64,000 bases of DNA, taken from the NCBI GenBank assembly GCA_036563245.1, contig DATCMU010000035.1, positions 1-64,000 on the forward strand, in the 5' to 3' direction. Origin of the DNA: DATCMU01 sp036563245 (GTDB lineage Bacteria > Pseudomonadota > Alphaproteobacteria > Rhizobiales > Devosiaceae). Position numbers and translations under genes: made by a program. Positions 10,374 to 19,641 of this stretch are shown here, piece by piece (position 1 is the first letter of the stretch; the number at the start of each line of letters is the position of its first letter). The notes beneath the pieces were generated by a model. The model was not told the DNA's origin. It saw nothing but the letters and a program-made list of their open reading frames with translations, and ran no database searches.

Positions 10374-10407
10374 GAAAAAAGGCCCGCATCGCTGCGGGCC
10401 TTCGTTT
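10374..10407 (-). terminator. Bidirectional intrinsic terminator between RND operon and phd-doc
   Basis: The stem GGCCCGC/GCGGGCC (10381-10400, six-base loop) is flanked by an A-run on one side and TTCGTTTTT on the other. On the minus strand it gives a seven-pair GC stem followed by a T-run, placed about 20 bases beyond the stop of the RND permease gene, so it should end that operon. It may also work weakly in the plus direction. Confidence 0.9.
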
Positions 10408-10423
10408 TTCAGGTTGGGAACGG

Positions 10424-13400
10424 TTACTCCGCCGCGTGCCGGGATATTCCGTTCTGGTCGCTGTCGGCATTGGGCGGGTTTTCACCCTTGCCGATATACT
10501 TCGCTGCGCTGTCGACCTCGGGCGCCTCGGCACTGGCCGGTTCACCGCTCTTGCGCTTGCCGCCAAAGACGGCGCCGACAAGCCGGCCGGGCAAGGTGAA
10601 CACCGAGACCGCGAAGCCGCCTGTGCCTCTGAGCGCCGCGCCGATCCAGCCATTCCAGATCACGGATGGCGCGGTGATCATCACCGGCACCATGATCAGG
10701 GTCAGCGTGGTCGAGAACAGCAGGCCCGAAACCAGGGCCGCCGACAGGTGCACGAACCATTCGCCTGCCAGTCCGCCGACGGTAATCTCACGGCGGATGA
10801 AGTCGAACTCCACGTTGAGCGCCATGGGAATGACGCCCAGCGCGGTCACCGTCGCCGTCAGCAAAACCGGACGGACGCGCTGCGCGGTGGTCAGCAGCAT
10901 CGCCTTGACCGGCTCCACGCCGTCGTCGCGGTTATAGTGGTTGTAGGTATCGATCAGCACGATGCCATTCTTCACCACGATACCCGCCAGCGCCACGATG
11001 CCGAGGCCGGTCATGATCGCGGAGAAACTCATGCCCGTAATGATCATGCCCAGCAGCACGCCCGACACCGACATCAGAACCGTCGTCAGGGTCACAAGCA
11101 CCTGGTAGAAGCGGTTGTACTCAAGCAGCAGCACCAAAAAGATCAGGAACATCGCCGCGCCGAAGGCCTTGCCGATGAAGGCGTTGGTCTCGTCGGTCTG
11201 CTCCGCCGCCCCGCCATAGACGATCTTGACGTCGCTTGGCCACGTCTGGGTTGCCTGCCATTTCTGCAACTCCTTCACCTTGTCCGAGGTCACCAGACCG
11301 GGCTTGAGGTTCGCCGCCACCGTCATGGCGTAGACCTCGTTGCGACGGGTGATGTTGGCGACCTTGGGAACGGCCTGGCGCTTGATGAAGTTGGACACCG
11401 GCACCAGTCCCTGCGGGGTCTGGATACGCATGTTGTCCAGCGCCGAGAAGCTGCGTTCGTCGCGCGGCAACCGCACCCTGATATCCAGTTCGTCCGTGGT
11501 GTCGTCCGGCCTGTAGGAGCCGATCTTCACGCCCGAAGTGATGAGCTGGACATAGGGGCTGAGCTCGCGCACGCCGATCCCGTACTTGGCGGCGGCCACG
11601 CGATCGATGGTCACCTCCCAGTCGATACCGGGGGAGGGGCGTCCGTCTTCGACGTCGATCGCACCGCCCAGGTCGTTCTCGATATAGTTGCGCAGCTTGG
11701 CGACCGAGGGCGCAAGGTCCTCGTAGCGGGTGCTTTCGACCCTTAGATTGATGGCCTTGCCAGCCGGCGGGCCGTTTTCCTGCTTGGCGATCTGCACGTC
11801 GAGGCCAGGGATGTCGGCGACCTTGTCACGGATCTTCTGGAAGATCTCGTCGGCCTTGATGCGTTCCGACCACGGCATGAGCTGTAGATTGAGCGTGCCG
11901 ATCGTGTCGGGAGGCGTCGACGCGCTGTCGAAACCGTTGCCACCGCCAAAGGACATGATGACGTCCTGGATGCCGGGGACAGTGAGCACGCGCTTTTCGA
12001 CCTCGAGCAGGTAGTCGCGGATCTGGATCGGCGAGTAGTTGCCACGCGCCACCACGGCCACGGTCCCGTATTCCGGCTCGGAGGCGGGGAACGCCTCGGT
12101 GCCGGTGGGATGCTGGCCATAGTAGACGAAGATGCCCGCCACGATGGAAAAGCCCACCAGAAGAGTCAGTACCGGATGCATCAGCAGCCGTGACATCATG
12201 CGCACGTAGTGACCGGTGAGGCCCCGGACCTTGTTCTGGTCGAACTTGTCCGGATACATCACGATGTCCGCGGCTTCCTTCTCCTTGGGGTCGATATGGG
12301 CGCGCGCGATCAGCGAACCGATGATCGGCATGAAAATCAGCGCCGACACCAGGGACGCGATCATCACCACGATCACGATGATCGGCAGGTAGCTCATGAA
12401 CTTGCCGATGATGCCCGGCCAGAACAGCAGGGGCACGAACGCCCCCAGCGTCGTTGCCGTGGCAGAGACGACCGGCACGAACATCTTCTTTGCCGAAAGG
12501 ATGAACGCATCGCGCCGCGATACGCCTTCCGCCAGCTTTCGCTCGGCATATTCGACGACCACGATCGGGTCGTCCACCAGCACGCCCACAGCGATCACAA
12601 GTCCGAACATGATCATCATGTTGATGGTCATGCCCAGCATCTGCACCACCAGGAACGCCATCATGAACGAGATCGGGATCGACATGCCGATCATGATCGC
12701 GGGCCTAACGCCAAGGGTCGCCACGCACATGATCATGACGAGGGCCACGGCGGTCAGCACCGCCGCCTCAAGCGATCGATAGAGGTTCTTGGTGCTGGTC
12801 GACTGATCCAACAGGAAACTGTGCTGGATGCCGGCCGGCCAGTCCTTGGTGAACGCCGCGGTGGTCTTGCGTACCTCGTCGGACACCTGGATCACGTTGG
12901 TGCCAAGCTTCTTGGTCACGCCCAGCGTGATCGCCGGCGAGCCGTTCACATAGGCATAGGACGTGGCATCCTTGAAGGTCCGCGTGATGGTCGCAACGTC
13001 GCCGAAGGTGACGACCGTATCCCCGTCCGTCTTGATCGGCAGGTTGTAGACGTCCTGCGCCGTCATGATCAGCCCGGGCACCTGCACGTTGAACGAGCCC
13101 TGTCCGGTGTCGAGCGTACCGCCGGGCACCACCATGTTGTTCTTGGCCAGCGCGTCATAGAGCTGCGAGGCGGTCAGCCCGTAGGCTTCGAGCCTGGTCA
13201 TGTCGATGCGCACTTCGAGCACTTCGTCGCGGGCGCCGGAGATCGTGACGTTCTGCACGTCACCAAGGGTCTTGAGTTCGTCGCGCAGACGCTTGGCGTT
13301 CTCCACAAGGGTCCGCTCGGGCACGTCACCGTAGAGCGCCACCGAAAGCACCGGGATATCGGAGAATGAAATCTCGGTGATCGAGGGCGTCGTTGCGTCG

Positions 13401-13765
13401 GCAGGCAGGTCGCTGGACACGCCGTCGAGCTTGGCCCGGATGTCGGCCAGTGCCTTGTCCTTGTCGGCGCTCACGTCGAATTCGAGGAAGACCGAAACGT
13501 GGCCTGTCGTCGAGGTCGAGGTGATGTTCTTGAGCCCGTCCAGATCCTTCAGCCGGTCTTCGAGCGGCTTGGCGATCAGGCGTTCAGCGTCCTTGGGCGA
13601 GATGCCCGTATCGCTGGCCGAGACGTAGAAATACGGGATGTCGATGGCCGGGAAGCTTTCCTTGGGCAACGACACATACGCCGCAAAGCCCGAGATGAGC
13701 AGCAGGACCATGACGGTCAGCACCACCCTGGGCATGCGCAGGATGCGCTCCAGTACGTTCCTCAT
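10424..13765 (-). CDS. RND multidrug efflux permease (AcrB/MdtC-like)
   Basis: A 1113-residue inner-membrane pump subunit. The first helix (VVLTVMVLLLISGFAAYVSLP) is followed by KESFPAIDIP, the start of the periplasmic porter domain. The proton-relay residues are present: the Asp pair in GVLVDDPIVVVEY of TM4 and the Lys in GIVVKNGIVLID of TM10. Two repeated halves with large periplasmic loops are evident. It overlaps the membrane-fusion gene by four bases and lies in a padR-adaptor-pump operon. No outer-membrane TolC-like factor is next to it, so a channel encoded elsewhere is presumably used. Confidence 0.95.
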   Translation of the reverse strand: MRNVLERILRMPRVVLTVMVLLLISGFAAYVSLPKESFPAIDIPYFYVSASDTGISPKDAERLIAKPLEDRLKDLDGLKNITSTSTTGHVSVFLEFDVSADKDKALADIRAKLDGVSSDLPADATTPSITEISFSDIPVLSVALYGDVPERTLVENAKRLRDELKTLGDVQNVTISGARDEVLEVRIDMTRLEAYGLTASQLYDALAKNNMVVPGGTLDTGQGSFNVQVPGLIMTAQDVYNLPIKTDGDTVVTFGDVATITRTFKDATSYAYVNGSPAITLGVTKKLGTNVIQVSDEVRKTTAAFTKDWPAGIQHSFLLDQSTSTKNLYRSLEAAVLTAVALVMIMCVATLGVRPAIMIGMSIPISFMMAFLVVQMLGMTINMMIMFGLVIAVGVLVDDPIVVVEYAERKLAEGVSRRDAFILSAKKMFVPVVSATATTLGAFVPLLFWPGIIGKFMSYLPIIVIVVMIASLVSALIFMPIIGSLIARAHIDPKEKEAADIVMYPDKFDQNKVRGLTGHYVRMMSRLLMHPVLTLLVGFSIVAGIFVYYGQHPTGTEAFPASEPEYGTVAVVARGNYSPIQIRDYLLEVEKRVLTVPGIQDVIMSFGGGNGFDSASTPPDTIGTLNLQLMPWSERIKADEIFQKIRDKVADIPGLDVQIAKQENGPPAGKAINLRVESTRYEDLAPSVAKLRNYIENDLGGAIDVEDGRPSPGIDWEVTIDRVAAAKYGIGVRELSPYVQLITSGVKIGSYRPDDTTDELDIRVRLPRDERSFSALDNMRIQTPQGLVPVSNFIKRQAVPKVANITRRNEVYAMTVAANLKPGLVTSDKVKELQKWQATQTWPSDVKIVYGGAAEQTDETNAFIGKAFGAAMFLIFLVLLLEYNRFYQVLVTLTTVLMSVSGVLLGMIITGMSFSAIMTGLGIVALAGIVVKNGIVLIDTYNHYNRDDGVEPVKAMLLTTAQRVRPVLLTATVTALGVIPMALNVEFDFIRREITVGGLAGEWFVHLSAALVSGLLFSTTLTLIMVPVMITAPSVIWNGWIGAALRGTGGFAVSVFTLPGRLVGAVFGGKRKSGEPASAEAPEVDSAAKYIGKGENPPNADSDQNGISRHAAE

Positions 13766-14964
13766 GACGAAGATCCCTCATCGGCGCGGCCCGGGGCCAC
13801 GGTCTGTCCAGCTTTCACGTTTTCCTGGCCAAGCGTGATGATGTCGACCTTGGCCGGCAGCCCGAGCACCCAGACGCCGTCCGCGGTGTCCTTGGCTATG
13901 GTGATCGGGTAGAACACCACCTTGTTGTCGTTATCCACGGCGCGAACGCCGAGGGTTCCCGCGTCATCGAGGGTGAGCACCGACTGCGGCAACAACTGTG
14001 CCGGGGTCGCGCCCGCCTTCACCACGGCCTCGGCCGTCAGCCCGTCACGGATCTTGCCGTCCGCGTTCGGCAATTCGGCCTCGAATTCGAAGGTGCGGGT
14101 ATTGGGATCGGAGGTCGCCGAGATAAAGGTGACCTTGCCCTCCACAGTCTGGCCGGTGACCGTGGTTACCGCGACCGGCAGCCCAAGCCTTGCAAGCCCG
14201 ATGCGGGCCTCGGGGATGCTGCCCACGAACAGCAGCGGGTCCAGTTCCACGATGGTCGCGCACGGCGCCCCGATGCCCAGCATGGCGCCTTCTTCCGCCA
14301 TCGGATCCTGGACGATACCGGCCACGCGCGCCCTGATTTCAGTCCGGCTCAGTTCGGTCTTTGCCTGGTCGAGCGCAGCCTGAGCCGCCTTGAGCCCGGA
14401 TTCGTAGGCACTGGCGGTGTTTGCCGCCGCAAGGCCCTTCTCGCGCAGCTTGGCGTTCGTGTCATAGTCGAGTTGCGCCTTGTCCAGGTTTGCCTGCGCC
14501 TGCGCCAGCGTTGCGGCGCGGGTGCCCTTGTCGAGCGTGCAAAGCAGATCGCCCACGGCCACGCGGTCACCCTTGGCCACATCGACCTTCTGAACGATGC
14601 CCGACGTCTCGGCCGATGCGGCGACGACCGCGCTGGCCTTGGTGCGGCCACGCACCGGAACCTCGATCGGCATCACCTTGGCGGTGAAGGTCTGCACCCG
14701 CACGGAGCGCGCGGGGCCTTCCTGGCTCGTCTTGAGCGCGTTGCGCTCGGCAATCGAGAGGGCCGGGTCATCAGGGTTCGAGGGATCGGCATGCTGTTCG
14801 CCGTTCGCCGGCTGCGACTGTTCCTCGAACAGGGAGATCACCGGCCGCTCACCATTGTGCGGGCCCTTGCCGCCCTGGACGATCACGCCTGTGGCCATCC
14901 ATGCGCCCACGACGATGATGATCGCCAGCGCAATGCCGTAGGACTTGAGAAAACGCATTATCAT
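13762..14964 (-). CDS. RND efflux periplasmic adaptor (HlyD/membrane fusion protein)
   Basis: A 400-residue adaptor that bridges the inner-membrane pump to an outer-membrane channel. It has an N-terminal membrane anchor (IALAIIIVVGAWMATGVIVQ), a split lipoyl/barrel-sandwich region (VVAASAETSGIVQKVDVAKGD and ELSRTEIRARVAGIV), an alpha-helical hairpin rich in Ala/Gln/Lys between them (LAQAQANLDKAQLDYD), and a beta-barrel with VRAVDNDNKVVFYPI. Its stop overlaps the permease start (ATGA), the standard tight coupling of this pair. Upstream is the padR repressor gene. Confidence 0.95.
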   Translation of the reverse strand: MIMRFLKSYGIALAIIIVVGAWMATGVIVQGGKGPHNGERPVISLFEEQSQPANGEQHADPSNPDDPALSIAERNALKTSQEGPARSVRVQTFTAKVMPIEVPVRGRTKASAVVAASAETSGIVQKVDVAKGDRVAVGDLLCTLDKGTRAATLAQAQANLDKAQLDYDTNAKLREKGLAAANTASAYESGLKAAQAALDQAKTELSRTEIRARVAGIVQDPMAEEGAMLGIGAPCATIVELDPLLFVGSIPEARIGLARLGLPVAVTTVTGQTVEGKVTFISATSDPNTRTFEFEAELPNADGKIRDGLTAEAVVKAGATPAQLLPQSVLTLDDAGTLGVRAVDNDNKVVFYPITIAKDTADGVWVLGLPAKVDIITLGQENVKAGQTVAPGRADEGSSS

Positions 14965-14980
14965 TGTCTTGATCCGGATC

Positions 14981-15529
14981 TTATTCTGCCGCCTGCGACG
15001 TCTCTGGGTCGGACTGCGCCATGGCGATGAGTTCTTGCTTGTGTTGGGCGATATAGTCGCGCGCCTTGCCGTGGGCCTCGATGCCGAACCGGATCAGCCA
15101 TTGGTCTTCCGACCGGCTGCACTCCTTGAGCATCTTGTTGAACGATGCGATCAGGTCATCCAGATCAGCCAGTCGTTCATTCAGCCGCCGCTCGACCAGC
15201 TCTGCGGGCAGGATCGACGCGAAGCGCGCGAAGAAAAGGAATTCCGAACGGAATACGTCCTGGTTCAGGGGTTCGAACAGGGAATTGCGGAACGTCTCGC
15301 GGCCCGTTTCGGTGATCTTGTAGACCTTCTTGGCGGGTCGGCCCTCATGGGTCTCGATATGGCTGGTGACCAGACCTTCGGACTCCAGCCGCTGCAGGGC
15401 CGGATAGATCGAGCCATAGCTTGCCTCAACGAAGAACGAATACTCGCCTTCGGTGGACATCTTGCGAATTTCGTACCCGCTCGCCTCCTTGTCGTAGAGG
15501 ATGGCGAGGCATAGCGTCCTGACGTTCAT
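14981..15529 (-). CDS. PadR-family transcriptional repressor
   Basis: A 182-residue PadR regulator with the typical winged helix near the N-terminus (LCLAILYDKEASGYEIRKM, then ASYGSIYPALQRLESEGLV and GRPAKKVYKITETGRETF) and a helical C-terminal dimerisation domain (VireA-like arm). It is the first gene of the operon with the RND adaptor and pump, separated by 16 bases, so it most likely represses efflux until a phenolic or drug ligand binds. No clear Shine-Dalgarno stands before the ATG (TATTTCCTA), so it may be translated from a very short leader. Confidence 0.93.
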   Translation of the reverse strand: MNVRTLCLAILYDKEASGYEIRKMSTEGEYSFFVEASYGSIYPALQRLESEGLVTSHIETHEGRPAKKVYKITETGRETFRNSLFEPLNQDVFRSEFLFFARFASILPAELVERRLNERLADLDDLIASFNKMLKECSRSEDQWLIRFGIEAHGKARDYIAQHKQELIAMAQSDPETSQAAE

Positions 15530-15581
15530 TAGGAAATACTAATCCATATTCCGGTGTGGCATATATCGGGCGTATATATGC
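15528..15581 (-). promoter_or_regulatory. Candidate PadR operators at the efflux operon promoter
   Basis: Two inverted repeats lie at the start of padR. GCATATAT (15559-15566) and ATATATGC (15574-15581) form an eight-base palindrome with a seven-base spacer. ATTAG (15528-15532) and CTAAT (15539-15543) form a second one that runs into the start codon. PadR proteins bind AT-rich palindromes at their own promoters, so these are plausible autoregulatory sites; which is used cannot be told. Confidence 0.5.
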
Positions 15582-15640
15582 TCGTTCGACCAGATGCAAC
15601 CGTCTTGCCATGCGCCGGGCGGATGGCAGGTCTGCAATGG

Positions 15641-16453
15641 TTAGCGATCTCCGACCAGTTCGCGCATCAGCCGGGCAGCGCGGGTCGCCATGCCCTCATC
15701 GGCGGCGGCGACGAAAAAGCGATTGAGAAACCGGTCGTTGACCTTGCCGTAGCCGAGCGGGGCGCCGTCCAGGGTCAGGACCACGCCGCCTGCTGCCTCA
15801 AGCACGGCCTGACCCGCGGCCGTGTCCCATTCGCATGTCGGGGTGAAGCGGGGGTAGAGTTGCGCCCGCCCGGAGGCAACAAGGCAGAACTTGAGCGAGG
15901 AACCGACCGAGACGTCACCTTCCACGCCGAGTTCCTGGCAAAGCGGTCCAAGCGCTTCATGGCCGTGGCTGCGGCTCGCCACGATGTGCAACTTGCCTTC
16001 AAGCGAGACATTCATGCGGGTGAGGGGCCCCGGCTGGCCCTCGGTGACCGTTGTCTGGAAGGCCCCGTCGGGCCCACCGACATAGAGCGCGCCTGTGGCG
16101 GGGGCCATGACGACGCCGCAAGTCGGCCGCCCATGTTCCACCAGGGCGATATTCACGGTGAATTCGCCATTGCGCTTGATGAATTCCTTCGTGCCGTCGA
16201 GCGGATCGACAACGAAATAGCGCGAACCCAGTTCCGGAATGCGGCCCGCCGAGACGCTCTCTTCGGCCAGAACCGGAATGCCGGTGGGCGCCAGCCGCTC
16301 AAGGATCAGGTCTTCCGCCCGCTGGTCGGCCAGCGTGACCGGCGATCCGTCCGCCTTTTCGACGGTATCGAAGGGTTGTTCATAGACATCGCAGATCACG
16401 CCCGAGGCCGCGATTGCCGCTTCGATCATGCGGTCGAGAAGATCCTGGATCAT
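15641..16453 (-). CDS. cysQ: 3'(2'),5'-bisphosphate nucleotidase, CysQ-like (inositol-monophosphatase fold)
   Basis: A 270-residue member of the FIG/IMPase superfamily. The metal-binding motifs are LAEES, VVDPLDGTKEFIKRNGEFTVNIAL (first about 20 residues are diagnostic of CysQ) and CEWDTAAGQAVLEAAGG. CysQ removes the 3' phosphate of PAP made in sulfate assimilation. I chose the ATG at 16453; a TTG at 16501 overlapping nadC would add 16 residues. It follows nadC on the same strand. Inositol monophosphatase is less likely because of the TKEFIKRNGEFTVN sequence. Confidence 0.87.
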   Translation of the reverse strand: MIQDLLDRMIEAAIAASGVICDVYEQPFDTVEKADGSPVTLADQRAEDLILERLAPTGIPVLAEESVSAGRIPELGSRYFVVDPLDGTKEFIKRNGEFTVNIALVEHGRPTCGVVMAPATGALYVGGPDGAFQTTVTEGQPGPLTRMNVSLEGKLHIVASRSHGHEALGPLCQELGVEGDVSVGSSLKFCLVASGRAQLYPRFTPTCEWDTAAGQAVLEAAGGVVLTLDGAPLGYGKVNDRFLNRFFVAAADEGMATRAARLMRELVGDR

Positions 16454-16490
16454 GGCGAGTTCGATGTCCTTTTCGAAGCGTCCGGCGGCG

Positions 16491-17354
16491 TCAGGCGCCA
16501 ATCACGATATCGAGGCCGAGATCGAGCGGAGGCGCGGACATGGTGATCTGGCTCGACGAGATATAGTCGACGCCGCTCGCGGCGATGGCGCCCACGCTGG
16601 CCAGCGTGATCCCGCCGGACGCCTCGAGCCGCGCCCGTCCCCCGGTGATCGTCACCGCTTCGCCAAGGGTCGTTGCATCCATGTTGTCGAGCAGCACCGC
16701 GTCCACGCCTGCGTCCAGTGCCTGCCTGAGCTGATCGAGCGTGTCGACCTCGACTTCGATGGCCACCAGATGGCCGGCGAAGGCTCTCGCCGACGCGATG
16801 GCCAAGCCAACGCCGCCCGCGACCGCAATATGGTTGTCCTTGATCAGGATGGCGTCGTCCAGCCCGTAGCGGTGATTGGAGCCGCCGCCGCATCGCACGG
16901 CATATTTCTCGAAGGCCCGCAGCCCTGGCAGGGTCTTGCGCGTGTCGCATATGCGGGCATTCGTACCTGCGACCGCGGCGACGAATTTCGCCGTCAGGCT
17001 CGCCACCCCGCTGAGGTGATTGAGGAAATTGAGCGCCACCCGCTCGCCGCCGAGTATGTGGCGCGCCTTGCCGGAGATCCGCGCTACCTCTTCCCCGACG
17101 CTGACCCTCGATCCATCCGTCAGCGATGGCTGGAACCGGACGCCATCACCGATCAGGCGAAAAGCAGCCTCGGCCAGCGGCAGTCCGGCAATCACGCCCG
17201 GCTCGCGGGCCACGATTGCGGCGGTGGCGGTCACATCGGGGCCGATGGTGGCCTGGGTCGTCAGGTCGCCGGCAAGTCCGAGGTCCTCGGTCAACGCCGT
17301 CTCTACGGCCCGCTCCACGAGCACGCGCGGCAGTTCTGCGGGCAGGGATGTCAT
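16491..17354 (-). CDS. nadC: Nicotinate-nucleotide pyrophosphorylase (carboxylating)
   Basis: A 287-residue quinolinate phosphoribosyltransferase, which converts quinolinate and PRPP to nicotinate mononucleotide, CO2 and pyrophosphate in NAD synthesis. Signatures: EDLGLAGDLTT near the start, ERVALNFLNHLSGVAS, DTRKTLPGLRAFEKYAVRCG, HRYGLDDAILIKDNH and LEASGGITL. The longer upstream open frame lacks family sequence; the ATG at 17354 (MTSLPAELP) fits the usual start. nadA and nadB are not next to it. It may be cotranscribed with the upstream APC permease and the downstream cysQ. Confidence 0.95.
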   Translation of the reverse strand: MTSLPAELPRVLVERAVETALTEDLGLAGDLTTQATIGPDVTATAAIVAREPGVIAGLPLAEAAFRLIGDGVRFQPSLTDGSRVSVGEEVARISGKARHILGGERVALNFLNHLSGVASLTAKFVAAVAGTNARICDTRKTLPGLRAFEKYAVRCGGGSNHRYGLDDAILIKDNHIAVAGGVGLAIASARAFAGHLVAIEVEVDTLDQLRQALDAGVDAVLLDNMDATTLGEAVTITGGRARLEASGGITLASVGAIAASGVDYISSSQITMSAPPLDLGLDIVIGA

Positions 17355-17427
17355 TGCGTGTCCTTGGGTGAGGTGAGGTGCCCGGGTTTTATCCGTGACC
17401 CGCCGTGCTGGCAACAAGGGTTTCCAC

Positions 17428-18747
17428 TCAACCCCGCCGCGCCCCTTTGAAGAAGACAAGGGCTGCCTCCATGCCGATGGCCGCCAGGTAGAAACCGGCG
17501 ATCCACAGGGCACTTGGGCGGTCGCTGGTCCATGTGTGCCAGATCAGCGCCATGAAACTGATGCCGGTAAGAAGGCTGGCCAGGGCCGGCAGGCCGGGAT
17601 TGAGCCCGATCTTCGATGCCAGCCGGAAGCCCGACAGGTTCACGGCCAGGAAAATGAGCAGGAATGTCGCGCTCGCAAAGGTGGATATAACCCCCAGATT
17701 GCCCAGGAGCGTGAAGACGATCGTGACCGCCGACAACCCGACGAGCGCCACCCAGGGGACCGGGCGGTTGCGCTCGCGCAAGGCAAACAGGCGCGGCAGG
17801 GCATGCTCGCTTGCCATGACCATCGCCAGCCGCGCGGCCCCGAACAGGGTTGCATTGATTGCCGAGGCGGTGGACAGCAGCGCAGCGACGGCGATGGCGG
17901 TGAAACCGATACGGCCCAGCGTCGGCTCCGCGGCGACCGCCAGGACATATTCCCTGGCGTCCCGGACTTCGGCGGCGGTCAGGTTGCCGAGTGCGACGGC
18001 GCCTACCAGAAGGTAGATCGCGGTGGTCAGGACGATGGCGATCACGATTGCCAGCTTGAGGTTGCGTTCGGGATCCTGCATTTCGGCGATGGCATTGGGG
18101 ATCAGCTCGAACCCCTCATAGGCGACGAAGATCAGCGCCGTGGCCACGAAGGGCGCCACGACGCCCTTGTCGAACACGGGCAGCATGTGGTCGGCATGCA
18201 CCGAGGTCAGCCCGAACCCGGCAAAGACCAGCAGGATGGCAAGTTTCAGCGCCACGATGGCCAGTTCGGCGGAACCGGAGAGCTTCGCTCCGGCAAGATT
18301 GACCGCCAGGAACAGGATGATGACCAGCGCCGCAAGGCCATGTGTCAGCAAGCCGCTTGCATCCGAGCCGGAGACGAGGGCGCTGCCATAGGCGCCAAAC
18401 GCAGTGGCATAAAGCGCCAGCGTTCCCGCATATCCGGCCACGAGCAACCAGCCGGCAACCCCCGCAAGTGCGGCGCGTCCCGGGAAGGCATGTTCGATAT
18501 AGGTGAAACTGCCGCCGTCGTCCCTGTAGGCCAGCCCAAGATGGGCATAGCTGAGGCCAGTGATCAGGGCGATGACGCCGCCAAGCCCCAGCGAGATCCA
18601 TACCGCGTGCCCGGCAAGTCCCATCGCCAGGCCCAGAACCGCGAAGATCCCGCCGCCCACCATGCCGCCGACGCCGATGGCCACGACTTCGGCCAGGCTG
18701 AGCCTGTCGCCGCGTCCGGCAGGTTGCGATGCTGAAGTGGATTTCAT
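17428..18747 (-). CDS. APC-superfamily amino acid permease
   Basis: A 439-residue inner-membrane transporter with about 12 hydrophobic helices. It opens with LSLAEVVAIGVGGMVGGGIFAVLG, the conserved unwound first helix that binds the substrate amino group in APC proteins, and contains GLSYAHLG and AYEGFELIPNAIAEMQDPERN typical of the family. The substrate cannot be told. The ATG at 18747 (MKSTSASQP) gives a normal-length cytosolic tail; the further upstream frame is not family-like. Divergent from gph across a 174-base gap that should hold both promoters. Confidence 0.9.
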   Translation of the reverse strand: MKSTSASQPAGRGDRLSLAEVVAIGVGGMVGGGIFAVLGLAMGLAGHAVWISLGLGGVIALITGLSYAHLGLAYRDDGGSFTYIEHAFPGRAALAGVAGWLLVAGYAGTLALYATAFGAYGSALVSGSDASGLLTHGLAALVIILFLAVNLAGAKLSGSAELAIVALKLAILLVFAGFGLTSVHADHMLPVFDKGVVAPFVATALIFVAYEGFELIPNAIAEMQDPERNLKLAIVIAIVLTTAIYLLVGAVALGNLTAAEVRDAREYVLAVAAEPTLGRIGFTAIAVAALLSTASAINATLFGAARLAMVMASEHALPRLFALRERNRPVPWVALVGLSAVTIVFTLLGNLGVISTFASATFLLIFLAVNLSGFRLASKIGLNPGLPALASLLTGISFMALIWHTWTSDRPSALWIAGFYLAAIGMEAALVFFKGARRG

Positions 18748-18921
18748 CTTGTTCGGCAGGCGGCATGCCTGCGCCTGCCCCCAAGGTATCGCGCCGAAAT
18801 GAGGTCCGAACGTCCGCCAGCGCCGATGATGTGTCAACCCGTGCGGGGCCCGCGCCCGTGCGCTTGCCAAGCGCCCGCCGATTGCACTACTTGATCGGAC
18901 CCCTCCAACCCGGAAAACCAG

Positions 18922-19635
18922 ATGCCTGTCATTGCCACGCCTGCCGCCGACTGGCCCGGCGCCGTCCTGTTCGACCTCGATGGCACGCTGATCGATTCGG
19001 TGGGTGACATTGCCGCCGCCCTCAACGAACTGGTCGGGCGGCGCGGGCTTGGTCCTTTGCCGGTCGATGTCGTCAAGACGATGATAGGCAACGGCATAGC
19101 CAAGCTGGTCGAGCGAGCTTACCTGGCCTTCGAGCAGCCGCTCCATGGTGAGGAGTTGGCGCGCGAGATCGAGGACATGCGCGCCATCTACGATACCCAT
19201 ATCTCTGGCTTCACAACGCTGCTGCCTGGCGCCCTGGAGACCTTGCGGCACCTCAACGCGATCAACATTCCCTGCGCGGTGGTCACCAACAAGCCCATCC
19301 GGTCGGCGCGCGAAGTCCTCGATCACTTTGGCGTGTCGGGTCTATTGTCCGCCATCGTTGGCGACGATGGCCGCATCAAGCCCAAGCCGGCCCCGGACAT
19401 GCTGTTCAGGGCTCTGGACGAAATCGGTGTTCGTCGAGAAAAGGCGGTCATGGTAGGCGACAGTGTCGCCGATTTCGAAGCTGGCCGCGCGGCCGGCCTG
19501 CCGGTGATCGTGGTGGACGGGGGCTACGGGGTCGTGCCCGAAGGGGGCATTGCCGCGGATGTGACCATTCCCGCCATGACCGAACTCGTTGCGGCGCTTG
19601 ATTCCCTGCGCCAGAAACTCAGCCGAACCGCCTGA
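18922..19635 (+). CDS. gph: Phosphoglycolate phosphatase (HAD superfamily)
   Basis: A 237-residue HAD hydrolase that would dephosphorylate 2-phosphoglycolate formed during DNA-end repair or oxygenation. HAD motifs: I, LFDLDGTLIDS (nucleophile Asp); II, VVTNKP; III, Lys in KPKPAPDM; IV, GDSVADFEAGRAAG. The small helical cap lies between motifs I and II, as in Gph. It stands alone, divergent from the permease and convergent with tesA. Confidence 0.9.
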   Translation: MPVIATPAADWPGAVLFDLDGTLIDSVGDIAAALNELVGRRGLGPLPVDVVKTMIGNGIAKLVERAYLAFEQPLHGEELAREIEDMRAIYDTHISGFTTLLPGALETLRHLNAINIPCAVVTNKPIRSAREVLDHFGVSGLLSAIVGDDGRIKPKPAPDMLFRALDEIGVRREKAVMVGDSVADFEAGRAAGLPVIVVDGGYGVVPEGGIAADVTIPAMTELVAALDSLRQKLSRTA

Positions 19636-19641
19636 ACCGAT

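Noticed and set aside
10235..11746. A 503-codon open frame opposite the RND permease, and similar long ones at 12209-13369, 52372-54546 and 59680-61740
   Set aside because: They lie antisense to clear, full-length genes and have His/Arg/Gly-rich composition typical of mirror frames in GC-rich DNA, with no recognisable motif.
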